This document shows, in pieces, positions 42,695-52,758 of a DNA stretch of 64,000 bases; the stretch's first letter is position 1; every line of letters starts with the position of its first letter. The position numbers were made by a program, and so were the translations under genes. Source of the DNA: Clostridium sp. CMCC3677 (GTDB lineage Bacteria; Bacillota; Clostridia; Clostridiales; Clostridiaceae). Location: assembly GCF_023845585.1 (NCBI RefSeq), contig NZ_JAMQHS010000003.1:1-64000 (forward strand). The letters run 5' to 3'. The notes beneath the pieces were generated by a model that worked only from the letters and a program-made list of their open reading frames with translations, was not told where the DNA came from and ran no database searches.

Positions 42695-44320
42695 TTACTC
42701 TTGAGTATTTTCTACTTCTTTATTTGTTTCAGTATTACTTAATGATACATTTTCAAAATAATTAGTTATTAAATACCTACTATTTCCAACATTAATATAT
42801 TTTATAGAAACTGAATCACCTACATTTGTTAAAGCAATTTCTCTAGATGTTTCAGTTGAAATTGAAAATATATTATTTATTCCTTTTAATTTAACATCAT
42901 ATATACTTGTTCCTTCTTTAACAACAACACCAATTCTTTCAACTTCACCTAAAATAGTTTCTTCTTTATTTCCACCCTCTAAAGAAATATTAGTGTTAGT
43001 TAATCCCTCTAAATATTTATTAAGAGTTGATTGAAGTGTATCTCCAACACCAACTGTATTATAATTTTTCACATTAACCATAGCATATTGTTTTACGAGT
43101 CCACTTGAATCTTTTAGTGTCATAAAATATGTAGGTTCATTTTGAATATTTATTAAGTAAGGGAATGTAGCAGTATATCCATATTGTTGCACTTTACCCT
43201 CAGCAGATTTCATACTTGCATATTCTGTCGCTCCTGCTGTCTTATATAATTTAGTTTGACCATTTCTTGTATTTGTTAAAGTAAATCCTACTAAACTTTC
43301 ATCACTTCCTACTGAAGTTATGCCTGTATAATAATAGCATGTATCATTATTATAAATAACATTCATACCAGAAGTTGATTTTAATTTATCTTTATCACTA
43401 AAGTTAAGAATTCCATGAACTAATTCTCCCCACTTATCTATATATCTTTTTATATATGTTGATGGTTGAATTCTATCTACCCAATTAGGTAAATTATCAA
43501 TACCATACTTTTCCGATTCACCTGTTTGTGCATCTATTATTAATGCTCCGATTGCTTTTGTTTCTGCTATTCCAATAGCATTATCATATCTAGTTACAAC
43601 CCAATAAGGCTTTCCACTATCATCTAATTCAAATGTATAATCTGTATGTCCAGCTTTCATGTCTCTAAAAAATGCAGCTCTTTTTAAATTGCTAAATAAA
43701 TAAGACGAATCTAAATATTTTATTCTTAAATCTTTTCCATCTAATTGTGTTACTAATTGAACATCATTTTGATTTGTTGCACTTACCTTTATGTATCCAG
43801 CTGTACCCTCTCTATTAGTAAACCACTTAAACAATGAAGAATGTTCTAATGGTGCTACATAATATAATTCACCATCAATACTTTGTAAATCTAAAGTTCC
43901 AACATATACTTGGCTACCAAGACTTGCAATTTCACCCAATTTTTTATCTGCTAATTTTTCCGCTAATTCTTTGTCTATAGTTGGTAATTGATTTAAATCT
44001 ATATATTGTATCTCATTTGAAAAATCCACATCTTGAATACTTCCTATTAAATTTCTGTGAGCACTATAACTAATTATAGGACTACATATCACTGCTAATA
44101 TAATATATAGGACTGCTACTGTTCCACCTGCCATAATAATTTTTTTATTTCTGTGAAGCACACCATATACTACTGAACATAATACAAATATTCCTATAAT
44201 CAATACTGAATTTAAACTTAAATCAAAAATTAAATTATTAGTTAATAAAAGTACTATTCCTATACACATATATGCGCCTAATAATAATTTTAAAAAACTA
44301 AATGATTTTTTATTGTCCAT
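42695..44320 (-). CDS. Membrane-anchored extracytoplasmic protein, unknown
   Basis: A 541-residue protein with four N-terminal membrane helices (about residues 10-105) followed by a large extracytoplasmic region of about 430 residues. Within it are segments with PepSY-like flavour (PYWVVTRYDNAIGIAETKAIGALIID at about 250, cited as GIAETKAIGALIIDAQTG) that usually mark regulators or inhibitors of surface proteases. The start is the ATG at 44320 behind GGAGAG. No exact family is recognised. It is monocistronic with its own terminator. Confidence 0.65.
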   Translation of the reverse strand: MDNKKSFSFLKLLLGAYMCIGIVLLLTNNLIFDLSLNSVLIIGIFVLCSVVYGVLHRNKKIIMAGGTVAVLYIILAVICSPIISYSAHRNLIGSIQDVDFSNEIQYIDLNQLPTIDKELAEKLADKKLGEIASLGSQVYVGTLDLQSIDGELYYVAPLEHSSLFKWFTNREGTAGYIKVSATNQNDVQLVTQLDGKDLRIKYLDSSYLFSNLKRAAFFRDMKAGHTDYTFELDDSGKPYWVVTRYDNAIGIAETKAIGALIIDAQTGESEKYGIDNLPNWVDRIQPSTYIKRYIDKWGELVHGILNFSDKDKLKSTSGMNVIYNNDTCYYYTGITSVGSDESLVGFTLTNTRNGQTKLYKTAGATEYASMKSAEGKVQQYGYTATFPYLINIQNEPTYFMTLKDSSGLVKQYAMVNVKNYNTVGVGDTLQSTLNKYLEGLTNTNISLEGGNKEETILGEVERIGVVVKEGTSIYDVKLKGINNIFSISTETSREIALTNVGDSVSIKYINVGNSRYLITNYFENVSLSNTETNKEVENTQE

Positions 44321-44402
44321 TTTATCTCTCCACCTCATCTTTTATTATGGTTAATATTATATCATAATAAGTTTTTAAATACCACTTTTAAATTAAATAA
44401 GA

Positions 44403-44439
44403 AGAGATAAAAAATCTAGAAATTAGACTCTTTATCTCT
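44403..44439 (-). terminator. Terminator of the small membrane protein gene
   Basis: AGAGATAAA (44403-44411) pairs with TTTATCTCT (44431-44439), with further pairs TCTA/TAGA inside. Confidence 0.75.
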
Positions 44440-44499
44440 ACTTAAAAATATTAATGTAGAATTTCTATTAAAAATTTTATAAAAATAATTACTATAATC

Positions 44500-44802
44500 C
44501 TAATAATTATTTTTATCCTTATCTACCTCTTCATATTCAACATCAATTATATCGCCAACTAAATCATCATTTGAATCATATGTAAATTCTTTATTATTTT
44601 CATATACATTTTTATTTTTTCTTACATCTTCATTTAATTTATCTTTTCTTCCTTTAATAAATGATATTAACTTTATTAAAAGATAAGCTATTACTCCAAC
44701 TAATAATATATATGGCAATATACTAAAAAATAATGATATTATTAAAATTATTATACATGTACTACCAATAAAGTACAGTATGTTTCTAAAATTGCCTCTC
44801 AT
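44500..44802 (-). CDS. Small membrane protein, 100 residues
   Basis: One or two membrane helices span residues 8-50 (ILYFIGSTCIIILIISLFF, YILLVGVIAYLL), followed by a basic then very acidic tail (GDIIDVEYEEVDKD). The tail resembles that of small membrane proteins with a phosphopeptide-like motif, but no family is recognised. AGGAGTATATT ribosome site. Confidence 0.6.
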   Translation of the reverse strand: MRGNFRNILYFIGSTCIIILIISLFFSILPYILLVGVIAYLLIKLISFIKGRKDKLNEDVRKNKNVYENNKEFTYDSNDDLVGDIIDVEYEEVDKDKNNY

Positions 44803-44923
44803 AATATACTCCTTTGCAAGCTTTAATTTAATTTATATTATATAATATATTAAATTTATGTGCAATGCAATAAAAGATATTTTATATTCTATTAAGGGTT
44901 TTATATAAACTTATTATATATTT

Positions 44924-46351
44924 TTATTTATTTTTCCTACTTCTTGCCATACTAGGTAATATCAATCCTAGCCCTAATAATATGAACGGTGTAACTATAT
45001 TAAGTACAAGTGTAAAAATCCACTCTGGAGAATAAGCCTCTACTCCATGTGGAAACATTCCCATTATACATGCAAATGCTGTAAATATAAAACACCATAC
45101 ACCTATTATTAAAGCAAATTTATCATTCTTAACAAATTTATAGCTAGAATTATATTTTTCACTAGCCTTCTTAATACCAATAAAAGCTAAAAATACCCAT
45201 AAATATCTCATTGGCATTACAACCGCATTTAATCTTAAAAGCCAGTTAAATAAATCAGTCATATTGCCGATTCCCAAAGCTGGAACAATTATCAATATTC
45301 CTACTAATACAGCGGTCATTATGTAGCCATTTACAGGCACACCTTTATCATTTATCTTACTTAAAGATTTTGGAACAAAATTATCATCTGCATCTCCTAA
45401 TAATACTTTTAAAGGTGCATCAATAGATACAACTAAAGCTGATATCTGAGCTATCATATTAGCTAATGCATATAAAATTAATAATGAATTGCCTAATCCA
45501 TAATACTCTCCTAGTTTTTTAAATGCATAATATTGTCCATTCATCATAAGATCTTTCGGTATATTATTTGCATCAAACATTATTGCCATAGCTATAGAAC
45601 CTAATATAGCTGATATTGTTACCATAATAGCTAAAACTATCATTCCTCTAGGAAATTCCTTTTTAGAATTTTTAGTATTATTAACATATGGAGATATTTT
45701 TTCTGCTCCACCTACTGCAAATACTAGCATTGATAATGTTGTAAAATATGAAAAATTAAAATTAGGCATTAATGCTTTAACTGATAAATCTGTTGTCGCA
45801 ATTTTAACTCCTCTTAATGCAGGCGCTGTAATAACTAACAAAATGTATAACAATGACATTATAAAAATCGCAGTTCCTGCTATTGTTCCTATTCTATTTA
45901 ATGACTTAATTCCTTTTGATGCCACCCATAAGAAAAGGAAAAATATCAATAGAGTTATACTTTGAGCTACTAAAGGAACCATATCTTTTAATAAAGTTCC
46001 ATCACCTTTAATTACCCATCCTAATGCTATTAAAACAGCTTGTGGCTTTTGAGCCAAATATGGAATATGCACTACCCAATAAGTCCATCCTGCTAAATAC
46101 GCTAATTTAACTCCATAAGTTGATCTTATCCATGAACTTACACCACCTTTTTCCTCTTTAAAAATTGTTCCTAATTCACCAACCATTAAAGCGTATGGTA
46201 TAAAATATAATCCTATAATTAATATCCAAGAAACTATAACTTGTAATCCTTGATTTGCAAAGTTATTAACAACATTTCCAAATCCCCAAACAGATACAAA
46301 AGATATTAGGGCCAGATTATACCACCTGAGTTGTTTATGTTCATTTTCCAT
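44924..46351 (-). CDS. APC-superfamily amino acid permease (YjeM/GadC-like)
   Basis: A 475-residue, 12-helix amino acid transporter. Features: N-terminal SFVSVWGFGNVVNNFANQG (about 18-36) with the unwound TM1 Gly-rich segment, then GELGTIFKEEKGGVSSWI (about 57-74) and TYWVVHIPYLAQKPQ. This pattern is closest to the YjeM/GadC-type glutamate antiporter group, but the substrate is unclear. AGGAGGATG ribosome site. It is located downstream of the glutamate synthase genes but beyond their terminator, so is a separate unit. Confidence 0.85.
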   Translation of the reverse strand: MENEHKQLRWYNLALISFVSVWGFGNVVNNFANQGLQVIVSWILIIGLYFIPYALMVGELGTIFKEEKGGVSSWIRSTYGVKLAYLAGWTYWVVHIPYLAQKPQAVLIALGWVIKGDGTLLKDMVPLVAQSITLLIFFLFLWVASKGIKSLNRIGTIAGTAIFIMSLLYILLVITAPALRGVKIATTDLSVKALMPNFNFSYFTTLSMLVFAVGGAEKISPYVNNTKNSKKEFPRGMIVLAIMVTISAILGSIAMAIMFDANNIPKDLMMNGQYYAFKKLGEYYGLGNSLLILYALANMIAQISALVVSIDAPLKVLLGDADDNFVPKSLSKINDKGVPVNGYIMTAVLVGILIIVPALGIGNMTDLFNWLLRLNAVVMPMRYLWVFLAFIGIKKASEKYNSSYKFVKNDKFALIIGVWCFIFTAFACIMGMFPHGVEAYSPEWIFTLVLNIVTPFILLGLGLILPSMARSRKNK

Positions 46352-46510
46352 CTTTCATCCTCCTGTTAGTTTTTCTTTTAAGCTTAAGATAATGAAATTT
46401 GATATGAAGAGTATAATTTTTATAATACTATAAATTCAAATAATATTAAAACACCTCTATAGTATTCTTTTATTATTTGATAATATTTATGTAAGTTTTT
46501 GTTGAAAATT

Positions 46511-46557
46511 AAGAAAAAAAGTAGTATTAGTTTTAATAAATTAAACTAATACTACTT
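46511..46557 (-). terminator. Terminator of gltBD
   Basis: AAGTAGTATTAGTTT (46519-46533) pairs with AAACTAATACTACTT (46543-46557); A run on the left gives the U tail. Lies 20 bases after the gltD stop. Confidence 0.9.
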
Positions 46558-46576
46558 GAAATTTTATTATATTAAA

Positions 46577-48049
46577 TTATTTTCTTAAGAATTCATTTAC
46601 TTTTAATCCACTATTTATGCCTTCACTAATAGCTGTAACAACTAATGATTGACCTATTCTAGCATCTCCAGTTGCAAATACTTTAGGAATATTAGTTTTA
46701 AAATCTATTGAATTTGCATTTATATTGTTTCTTGAATCAAATTCTATTTTAAATTCTTCTTTTATATAATCTTCTGATCCTGTAAATCCCATAGCAAGTA
46801 AAATTAAATCAGCTTCATAAGTTTTTTCTGTCCCTCTAACTGTAATTGGAAACATTCTTCCTTCATCATCTTTTTTCCATTCTACTTTTACAGTATCAAC
46901 GCTTATAATATTACCCTCATTATCTACATTAATTCCTGTAATTGTAGTTAAATATTCTCTTGGGTCTTTTCCATATAAATCAATAAATTCTTCTTGGCCA
47001 TAATCAACTTTTAATATTTTAGGCCATTCTGGCCAAGGATTATTTTTATTTCTTTCATTTGATGGTTTAGACATTATTTCAAGTTGAACTAATGATTTAC
47101 ATCCATGTCTAAGGCAAGTTCCAACACAGTCAGTTCCTGTATCTCCTCCACCTATTACAATTACATTCTTATCTTTTGCACATATATAATTATTATCTTC
47201 ATGATTAGAATCTAAAAAGCTTTTAGTATTTGCTTTTAAAAAGTCTACTGCAAAATGAATGCCTTTAGCTTTATCTCTTCCGTCAACATTTAAATCTCTT
47301 GCATTAGATGCTCCTGTAGCTAAAATAATTGCATCATACTCTTCAATTAAATCATTAGCATTATAATTTTCTCCAACATTTGCATTAGTTATAAATTTTA
47401 TACCCTCTTCTGCCATAATTCTAATTCTTCTTAAAATTACTTCTTTATCAAGTTTCATATTAGGAATTCCGTACATTAATAATCCACCTGGTCTATCATT
47501 TCTTTCATAAACTGTAACTTTGTGACCACACTTATTTAATGTATTGGCTGCTGCAAGTCCTGCTGGACCTGAACCTATTATAGCTACTTTTTTCCCTGTT
47601 CTTTTTATTGGTGCATTAGCTACAACTTTGCCATTATTAAATGCAGTGTCAATAATAGCTCTCTCATTTTCTTTTATAGTAACTGCTGGACCATTTAATC
47701 CTACTGTGCAACCTGCTTCGCAAGGAGCTGGACAAACTCTACCTGTAAATTCAGGAAAAGGATTTGTTTTGCTTAATCTTTCATATGCCAAATCCCATTT
47801 CCCCTTATATACTAGGTCATTCCATTCAGGAATTAAGTTGTGAAGAGGACAACCTGAAACCATTCCTGAAAATAATGTACCTGATTGACAAAATGGTACA
47901 CCGCAATCCATGCATCTAGCACCTTGAATAGATTGCTTTTCTAAAGAAAGACTTTTATGAAATTCATCATAATCCTTTAACCTTTCCTTTGGTTCTCTAT
48001 TTAAACCTACTTCTCTGTCATATTCTAAAAAACCAGTTGGTTTACCCAC
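46577..48049 (-). CDS. gltD: Glutamate synthase small subunit
   Basis: A 490-residue NADPH-type subunit that supplies electrons for the glutamate synthase reaction. N-terminal Fe-S cysteines are present (CMDCGVPFC at about 43-51, and CPAPCEAGC at about 106). Two FAD/NAD dinucleotide folds are clear: GSGPAGLAAAN (about 158) and GGGDTGTDCVG (about 300). The C-terminal ATGDARIGQSLV closes the FAD fold. GTG start, GGGGG site eight bases before. It follows gltB with an 11-base gap. Confidence 0.95.
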   Translation of the reverse strand: MGKPTGFLEYDREVGLNREPKERLKDYDEFHKSLSLEKQSIQGARCMDCGVPFCQSGTLFSGMVSGCPLHNLIPEWNDLVYKGKWDLAYERLSKTNPFPEFTGRVCPAPCEAGCTVGLNGPAVTIKENERAIIDTAFNNGKVVANAPIKRTGKKVAIIGSGPAGLAAANTLNKCGHKVTVYERNDRPGGLLMYGIPNMKLDKEVILRRIRIMAEEGIKFITNANVGENYNANDLIEEYDAIILATGASNARDLNVDGRDKAKGIHFAVDFLKANTKSFLDSNHEDNNYICAKDKNVIVIGGGDTGTDCVGTCLRHGCKSLVQLEIMSKPSNERNKNNPWPEWPKILKVDYGQEEFIDLYGKDPREYLTTITGINVDNEGNIISVDTVKVEWKKDDEGRMFPITVRGTEKTYEADLILLAMGFTGSEDYIKEEFKIEFDSRNNINANSIDFKTNIPKVFATGDARIGQSLVVTAISEGINSGLKVNEFLRK

Positions 48050-48060
48050 ATTTAAGCCCC

Positions 48061-51000
48061 CTATCTTCCTTTTATTTCTTGGAATGTTTTTATTAAAGCT
48101 TCCTCTTCTTTAAATCCAAGATTCTTATACTTTTCTACTGCTTTCAATACCTTTTTATAATCTTTAGGTATTACCTTTATGAAATTAGATTTGTCATTTT
48201 CAAAGTTAGATAATATTTTATTACCCTTAGAAGATCCTGTAACTTCAACATGTTCTTCTAATAAATCTTTTAAATCTTCTTCATCTTCTAAACTTAATTC
48301 TTCTAAAAGAATCATTTCTTCATTTATATTAATCTTGAAATTGTCATCTTCTTTATAAAGATAAGCAACTCCTCCACTCATTCCTGCCGCAAAATTGATT
48401 CCTGTCTTTCCTAATACAACAACCTTTCCTCCAGTCATGTATTCACACCCATGTGCTCCAACGCCTTCAACAACAGCTGTTGCGCCTGAATTTCTTACAC
48501 AAAATCTTTCACCTGCAATACCATTTATAAACACCTTACCTGATGTTGCACCATATAAGGCAACATTTCCAATAAGTATATTTTCTTCTGCTATAAAAGT
48601 AGCTTTCTTGGGTGGATATACTATAAGCTTACCGCCTGATAATCCTTTTCCAAAATAATCATTAGCGTCACCTTCAACTTCAAACGTTAATCCCTTTGGA
48701 ATAAATGAACCAAAGCTTTGACCTGCTCCACCATTACATTTGATAACTATACCATCTTCTGGTAATCCCTTATTTCCATTTACTTTTGTTATTTCAGATC
48801 CAAGTATTGTTCCAAGAGTTCTGTCAGTATTTGTTATATCTACTTCAAATCTTATATTTCCATTACCATTTATAGCATCTTTACACTTTTTAACAAACAT
48901 TGTTTTATCTATTACTTCATTTAATTTATGATCAGATTTGTTTGCTTCATCAAATTTAATAACTTTACCTTTAAATTTATCTGGAGTATAAAGTATAGAA
49001 CTCAAGTCAATATTTTTAGCTTTCCAGCCATGTATATTTTCTTTTTGTTTTAATCTATCTACTCTACCTATCATTTCATCAATTTTTCTAAATCCAAGTT
49101 TTGCCATGATTTCTCTTAATTCCTGTGCTATAAAGTACATAAAATTAACTACATATTCTGGCTTTCCTTTAAATCTTTTTCTAAGTTCTTCATTTTGTGT
49201 TGCTATTCCTACAGGGCAAGTATCTAAATTACAAACTCTCATCATAACACATCCAAGTGATACTAAAGGTGCTGTTGCAAATCCAAATTCCTCTGCTCCA
49301 AGAAGCGCTGCAATTGCAACATCTCTGCCTGTCATAAGCTTTCCATCAACCTCTACTGTTACTCTGTCTCTTAGTTCATTAAGTAATAATGTTTGATGTG
49401 CTTCTGCAAGTCCAAGCTCCCATGGAAGTCCTGCATTTTTTATTGAATTCTTAGGTGATGCTCCTGTTCCTCCATCATATCCTGAAATCAATATTACATC
49501 AGCTCCACCTTTAGCAACTCCAGCTGCAACTGTTCCTACTCCACATTCTGAAACTAGTTTAACAGATATTCTTGCATCCATATTGGCATTTTTTAAATCA
49601 TAAATTAATTGTGCTAAATCTTCTATTGAATATATATCATGGTGTGGTGGTGGTGATATAAGTCCTACACCAGTAGTTGAGTGTCTAGTCTTAGCAACCC
49701 ATGGATAAACTTTAGTAGCTGGTAATTGACCACCTTCACCTGGTTTTGCTCCTTGCGCAAGTTTTATTTGAAGTTCATCAGCATTTACTAAATATTCAGA
49801 TGTAACACCAAATCTACCAGAAGCAATTTGTTTTATTGAAGACCTTCTTGAATCTCCATTTTTATCTACAATCCATCTTTCACTATCTTCTCCACCTTCA
49901 CCAGTATTAGATTTTCCGCCAACTCTATTCATTGCAATAGCTAATGCTTCATGAGCTTCTTTGGAAATTGATCCATAAGACATAGCTCCTGTTTTAAATC
50001 TTTTAACTATTTCAGAAACAGATTCTACTTCATCTAATGGAATTTCTGATGAATTATAATTAAACTCTAATAATCCTCTTAATGTTATTTCTGCTTCTTC
50101 ATCATTAATTAAGGATGCATATTCTTTAAATAATTCATAATCTCCAGTTTTAGTAGCTTTTTGTAACTTATGTATGGTATTAGGATTATATAAATGTTCT
50201 TCTTTTTCTTCTCCTGATCTTAATTTTTCATAACCAGGTGAATCTAATTGAAAATCTGCTGCATAAGTTTTATCTTTAAAACCTTTTTCATGATTTATTT
50301 CAGCTTCTCTTTGAATTTCTTCTAATCCTATTCCGCCAATTCTACTTACTGTATTAGTAAAATATCTATCTATAACTTTTTTGCCAATACCAACTGCTTC
50401 AAAAATTTGAGCACCTTGATAAGATTGAATTGTTGATATTCCCATTTTAGAAAGTATCTTAATTATTCCTTTAACTACTGCTTTATTATAATTATAAACA
50501 GCCTTATCATACTCAATTTCAAGTAACCCTTCCTCAATAAGTTCTCTTAAAGATTCATATGCCATATATGGATTTACAGCTGATGCTCCAAAACCAATTA
50601 ATGTTGCAAAATGATGAATTTCTCTTGGTTCTCCACTTTCAAGTATTAACCCTACCGATGTTCTAGTACCCTTTTTAACTAAATATTGATGAAGTGCTGA
50701 AACTGCAAGTAATGATGGTATTGGTACTTTAGTTGAGCATACATTTCTATCAGATAATACAAGTAAAGTATATCCTTTTTCATAGGCTTCTTGTGCTTTA
50801 TCAAACATTTCATCTATGGCATCTTCTAAAGAACTTCCCTTATCAAATACTATATCTATAACCTTTGTTTTTATCTCTCCCTTATTAAGTGCTTTTATTT
50901 TTGATAATTCTTCATTGTTTATTATTGGAGACTCAAGCTTAAGTAGTTCACAATTTGAAGATTTATCTTCTAAAATATTTCCTTCTGGTCCTAAATAAAT

Positions 51001-52632
51001 ATTAGACGCTGTAACTATCTCTTCTCTTATTGCATCTATAGGTGGATTAGTTACTTGTGCAAATAATTGTTTAAAATAATTAAACAAAGGTTGTGCTTCT
51101 TTAGATAATGGAGCAATTGGAACGTCTATCCCCATTGCAGCAAGTGGTTCTGCACCATTTTCAGCCATATGAAGAATAGTTGTTTTTACTTCTTCATAAG
51201 TATATCCAAAAGTTTTTTCTAATCTTTTTCTTGTATCCTTGTCATACTCTATTTTCAAAGTCTTTCTATCATTAATTTTATCTAAAGTAACTAATTTCTC
51301 TTCAAGCCATTCCCCGTAAGGATGTTCTGTAGCATAAGTATGCTTTAGTTCTTCATCATCAATAACTTCTTTTTTAATTGTATCAACAATAAGCATTCTG
51401 CCTGGTCTTAATCTATCTTTTTTCTCAATTATCTCTGATGGAATATCTAGTGCACCTACTTCTGAAGATAAAATTAATCTTCTATCTTTAGTTATATAAT
51501 ATCTTGATGGTCTTAAACCATTTCTATCTAACACTGCACCTACTTTTTCACCATCAGTAAATACTATTGCAGCAGGACCATCCCATGGTTCCATCAATGT
51601 AGCATTATATTCGTAAAAGGCTTTTTTCTCTTTGCTCATAGTTTTACTTTTTTGCCATGGTTCTGGAATTGCCATCATTACAGCTCTAGTTAAATCCATT
51701 CCATTCATATATAAAAATTCCAAATTATTATCTAAAATTGCTGAATCTGATCCTTCTTTATTTATAATAGGAAGCACCCTAATTAAATCTTTTCCAAGTG
51801 CTCTTGATTTTACATTAGTTTCTCTAGAGTAAACCTTGTTTACATTCCCTCTTAATGTGTTTATCTCACCATTATGAATCATGAATCTATTAGGATGTGC
51901 TCTTTCCCAACTTGGAAATGTATTAGTACTATATCTAGAATGTACTAATGCAAGTGATGTTTCTACTCTCTCGTCTTCTAAATCTTTATAAAATTCTCTT
52001 AATTGAGTAGATAATAACATTCCTTTATATACTATTGTCTTTGATGAAAAAGAAGCCATATAAAAAATTTCATTTAAGAATTTACTTATCCAAGTAGCTC
52101 TTTTTTCTATATTTCTTCTAACAATATATAATTTTCTTTCAAATGCAATTCCTTTTTTAGTTCCAACTCTTTTTACGAAAATTTGTTTTATTACGGGCAT
52201 AGCTTCTAAGGATGCTTTACCTAAAATTGAAGGATTACTTGGAACATCTCTCCATCCTATTACTTCTAATCCTTCTTCTTTACATATATCTTCAATAAGG
52301 CTTTCTGCTTCTTTTCTTGCTTTCTCTTCTTGAGGTAAAAAAATCATACCAACAGCATAATCACCTTCATTACCTAAAACAATGCCTTTTGATTTTAGCT
52401 CTTCAGTAAAAAATTTATGGGGTATATTTAATAGAACACCTGCACCATCACCTGTATTTTCATCAGCACCAGTTCCACCTCTATGTTTTAATTTTTCTAA
52501 TATAGTTAAACAATCTGATAAAATATCATGGGATTTTTCGCCATCAATATTTACAATTGTACCAATGCCACAAGCATCATGTTCAAAACATGGATTATAT
52601 AACCCTTGCTTTTTAGGAATAAATTTTTCCAT
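48061..52632 (-). CDS. gltB: Glutamate synthase large subunit
   Basis: A 1523-residue enzyme that transfers the glutamine amide to 2-oxoglutarate. The N-terminal class II amidotransferase begins with a short propeptide, with the nucleophile Cys in DACGIGTIV (Cys21). The central FMN domain has the Fe-S cysteines in CVMMRVCNLDTCPVGIAT (about 1140). The C-terminal beta-helix GXGXG domain (about 1270-1480) has repeats such as GGAGQSFGSF, GKGLSGGKL and GGKVVVLG. Full length. AAGGAGG site. Its leader contains a 52676-52712 hairpin after the ANTAR gene. Confidence 0.97.
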   Translation of the reverse strand: MEKFIPKKQGLYNPCFEHDACGIGTIVNIDGEKSHDILSDCLTILEKLKHRGGTGADENTGDGAGVLLNIPHKFFTEELKSKGIVLGNEGDYAVGMIFLPQEEKARKEAESLIEDICKEEGLEVIGWRDVPSNPSILGKASLEAMPVIKQIFVKRVGTKKGIAFERKLYIVRRNIEKRATWISKFLNEIFYMASFSSKTIVYKGMLLSTQLREFYKDLEDERVETSLALVHSRYSTNTFPSWERAHPNRFMIHNGEINTLRGNVNKVYSRETNVKSRALGKDLIRVLPIINKEGSDSAILDNNLEFLYMNGMDLTRAVMMAIPEPWQKSKTMSKEKKAFYEYNATLMEPWDGPAAIVFTDGEKVGAVLDRNGLRPSRYYITKDRRLILSSEVGALDIPSEIIEKKDRLRPGRMLIVDTIKKEVIDDEELKHTYATEHPYGEWLEEKLVTLDKINDRKTLKIEYDKDTRKRLEKTFGYTYEEVKTTILHMAENGAEPLAAMGIDVPIAPLSKEAQPLFNYFKQLFAQVTNPPIDAIREEIVTASNIYLGPEGNILEDKSSNCELLKLESPIINNEELSKIKALNKGEIKTKVIDIVFDKGSSLEDAIDEMFDKAQEAYEKGYTLLVLSDRNVCSTKVPIPSLLAVSALHQYLVKKGTRTSVGLILESGEPREIHHFATLIGFGASAVNPYMAYESLRELIEEGLLEIEYDKAVYNYNKAVVKGIIKILSKMGISTIQSYQGAQIFEAVGIGKKVIDRYFTNTVSRIGGIGLEEIQREAEINHEKGFKDKTYAADFQLDSPGYEKLRSGEEKEEHLYNPNTIHKLQKATKTGDYELFKEYASLINDEEAEITLRGLLEFNYNSSEIPLDEVESVSEIVKRFKTGAMSYGSISKEAHEALAIAMNRVGGKSNTGEGGEDSERWIVDKNGDSRRSSIKQIASGRFGVTSEYLVNADELQIKLAQGAKPGEGGQLPATKVYPWVAKTRHSTTGVGLISPPPHHDIYSIEDLAQLIYDLKNANMDARISVKLVSECGVGTVAAGVAKGGADVILISGYDGGTGASPKNSIKNAGLPWELGLAEAHQTLLLNELRDRVTVEVDGKLMTGRDVAIAALLGAEEFGFATAPLVSLGCVMMRVCNLDTCPVGIATQNEELRKRFKGKPEYVVNFMYFIAQELREIMAKLGFRKIDEMIGRVDRLKQKENIHGWKAKNIDLSSILYTPDKFKGKVIKFDEANKSDHKLNEVIDKTMFVKKCKDAINGNGNIRFEVDITNTDRTLGTILGSEITKVNGNKGLPEDGIVIKCNGGAGQSFGSFIPKGLTFEVEGDANDYFGKGLSGGKLIVYPPKKATFIAEENILIGNVALYGATSGKVFINGIAGERFCVRNSGATAVVEGVGAHGCEYMTGGKVVVLGKTGINFAAGMSGGVAYLYKEDDNFKININEEMILLEELSLEDEEDLKDLLEEHVEVTGSSKGNKILSNFENDKSNFIKVIPKDYKKVLKAVEKYKNLGFKEEEALIKTFQEIKGR

Positions 52633-52675
52633 TTGCGTTCCTCCTTACAATAATATATTTATGAGTAGCAAAATA

Positions 52676-52712
52676 ACGAGTAAAAATACCTTTTTTCGAT
52701 ATTATTACTCGT
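52676..52712 (-). promoter_or_regulatory. Hairpin in the gltB leader
   Basis: ACGAGTAA (52676-52683) pairs with TTACTCGT (52705-52712), enclosing a purine-rich loop. It lies between the ANTAR gene and gltB; the U run is weak. No hexaloop with A1/G4 is apparent, so a direct ANTAR target here is not supported. Could be a partial terminator or processing site. Confidence 0.4.
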
Positions 52713-52758
52713 ATATTTTACTACAATAAGTGATTTTGTACAGCTTAATTAAAAAAAA

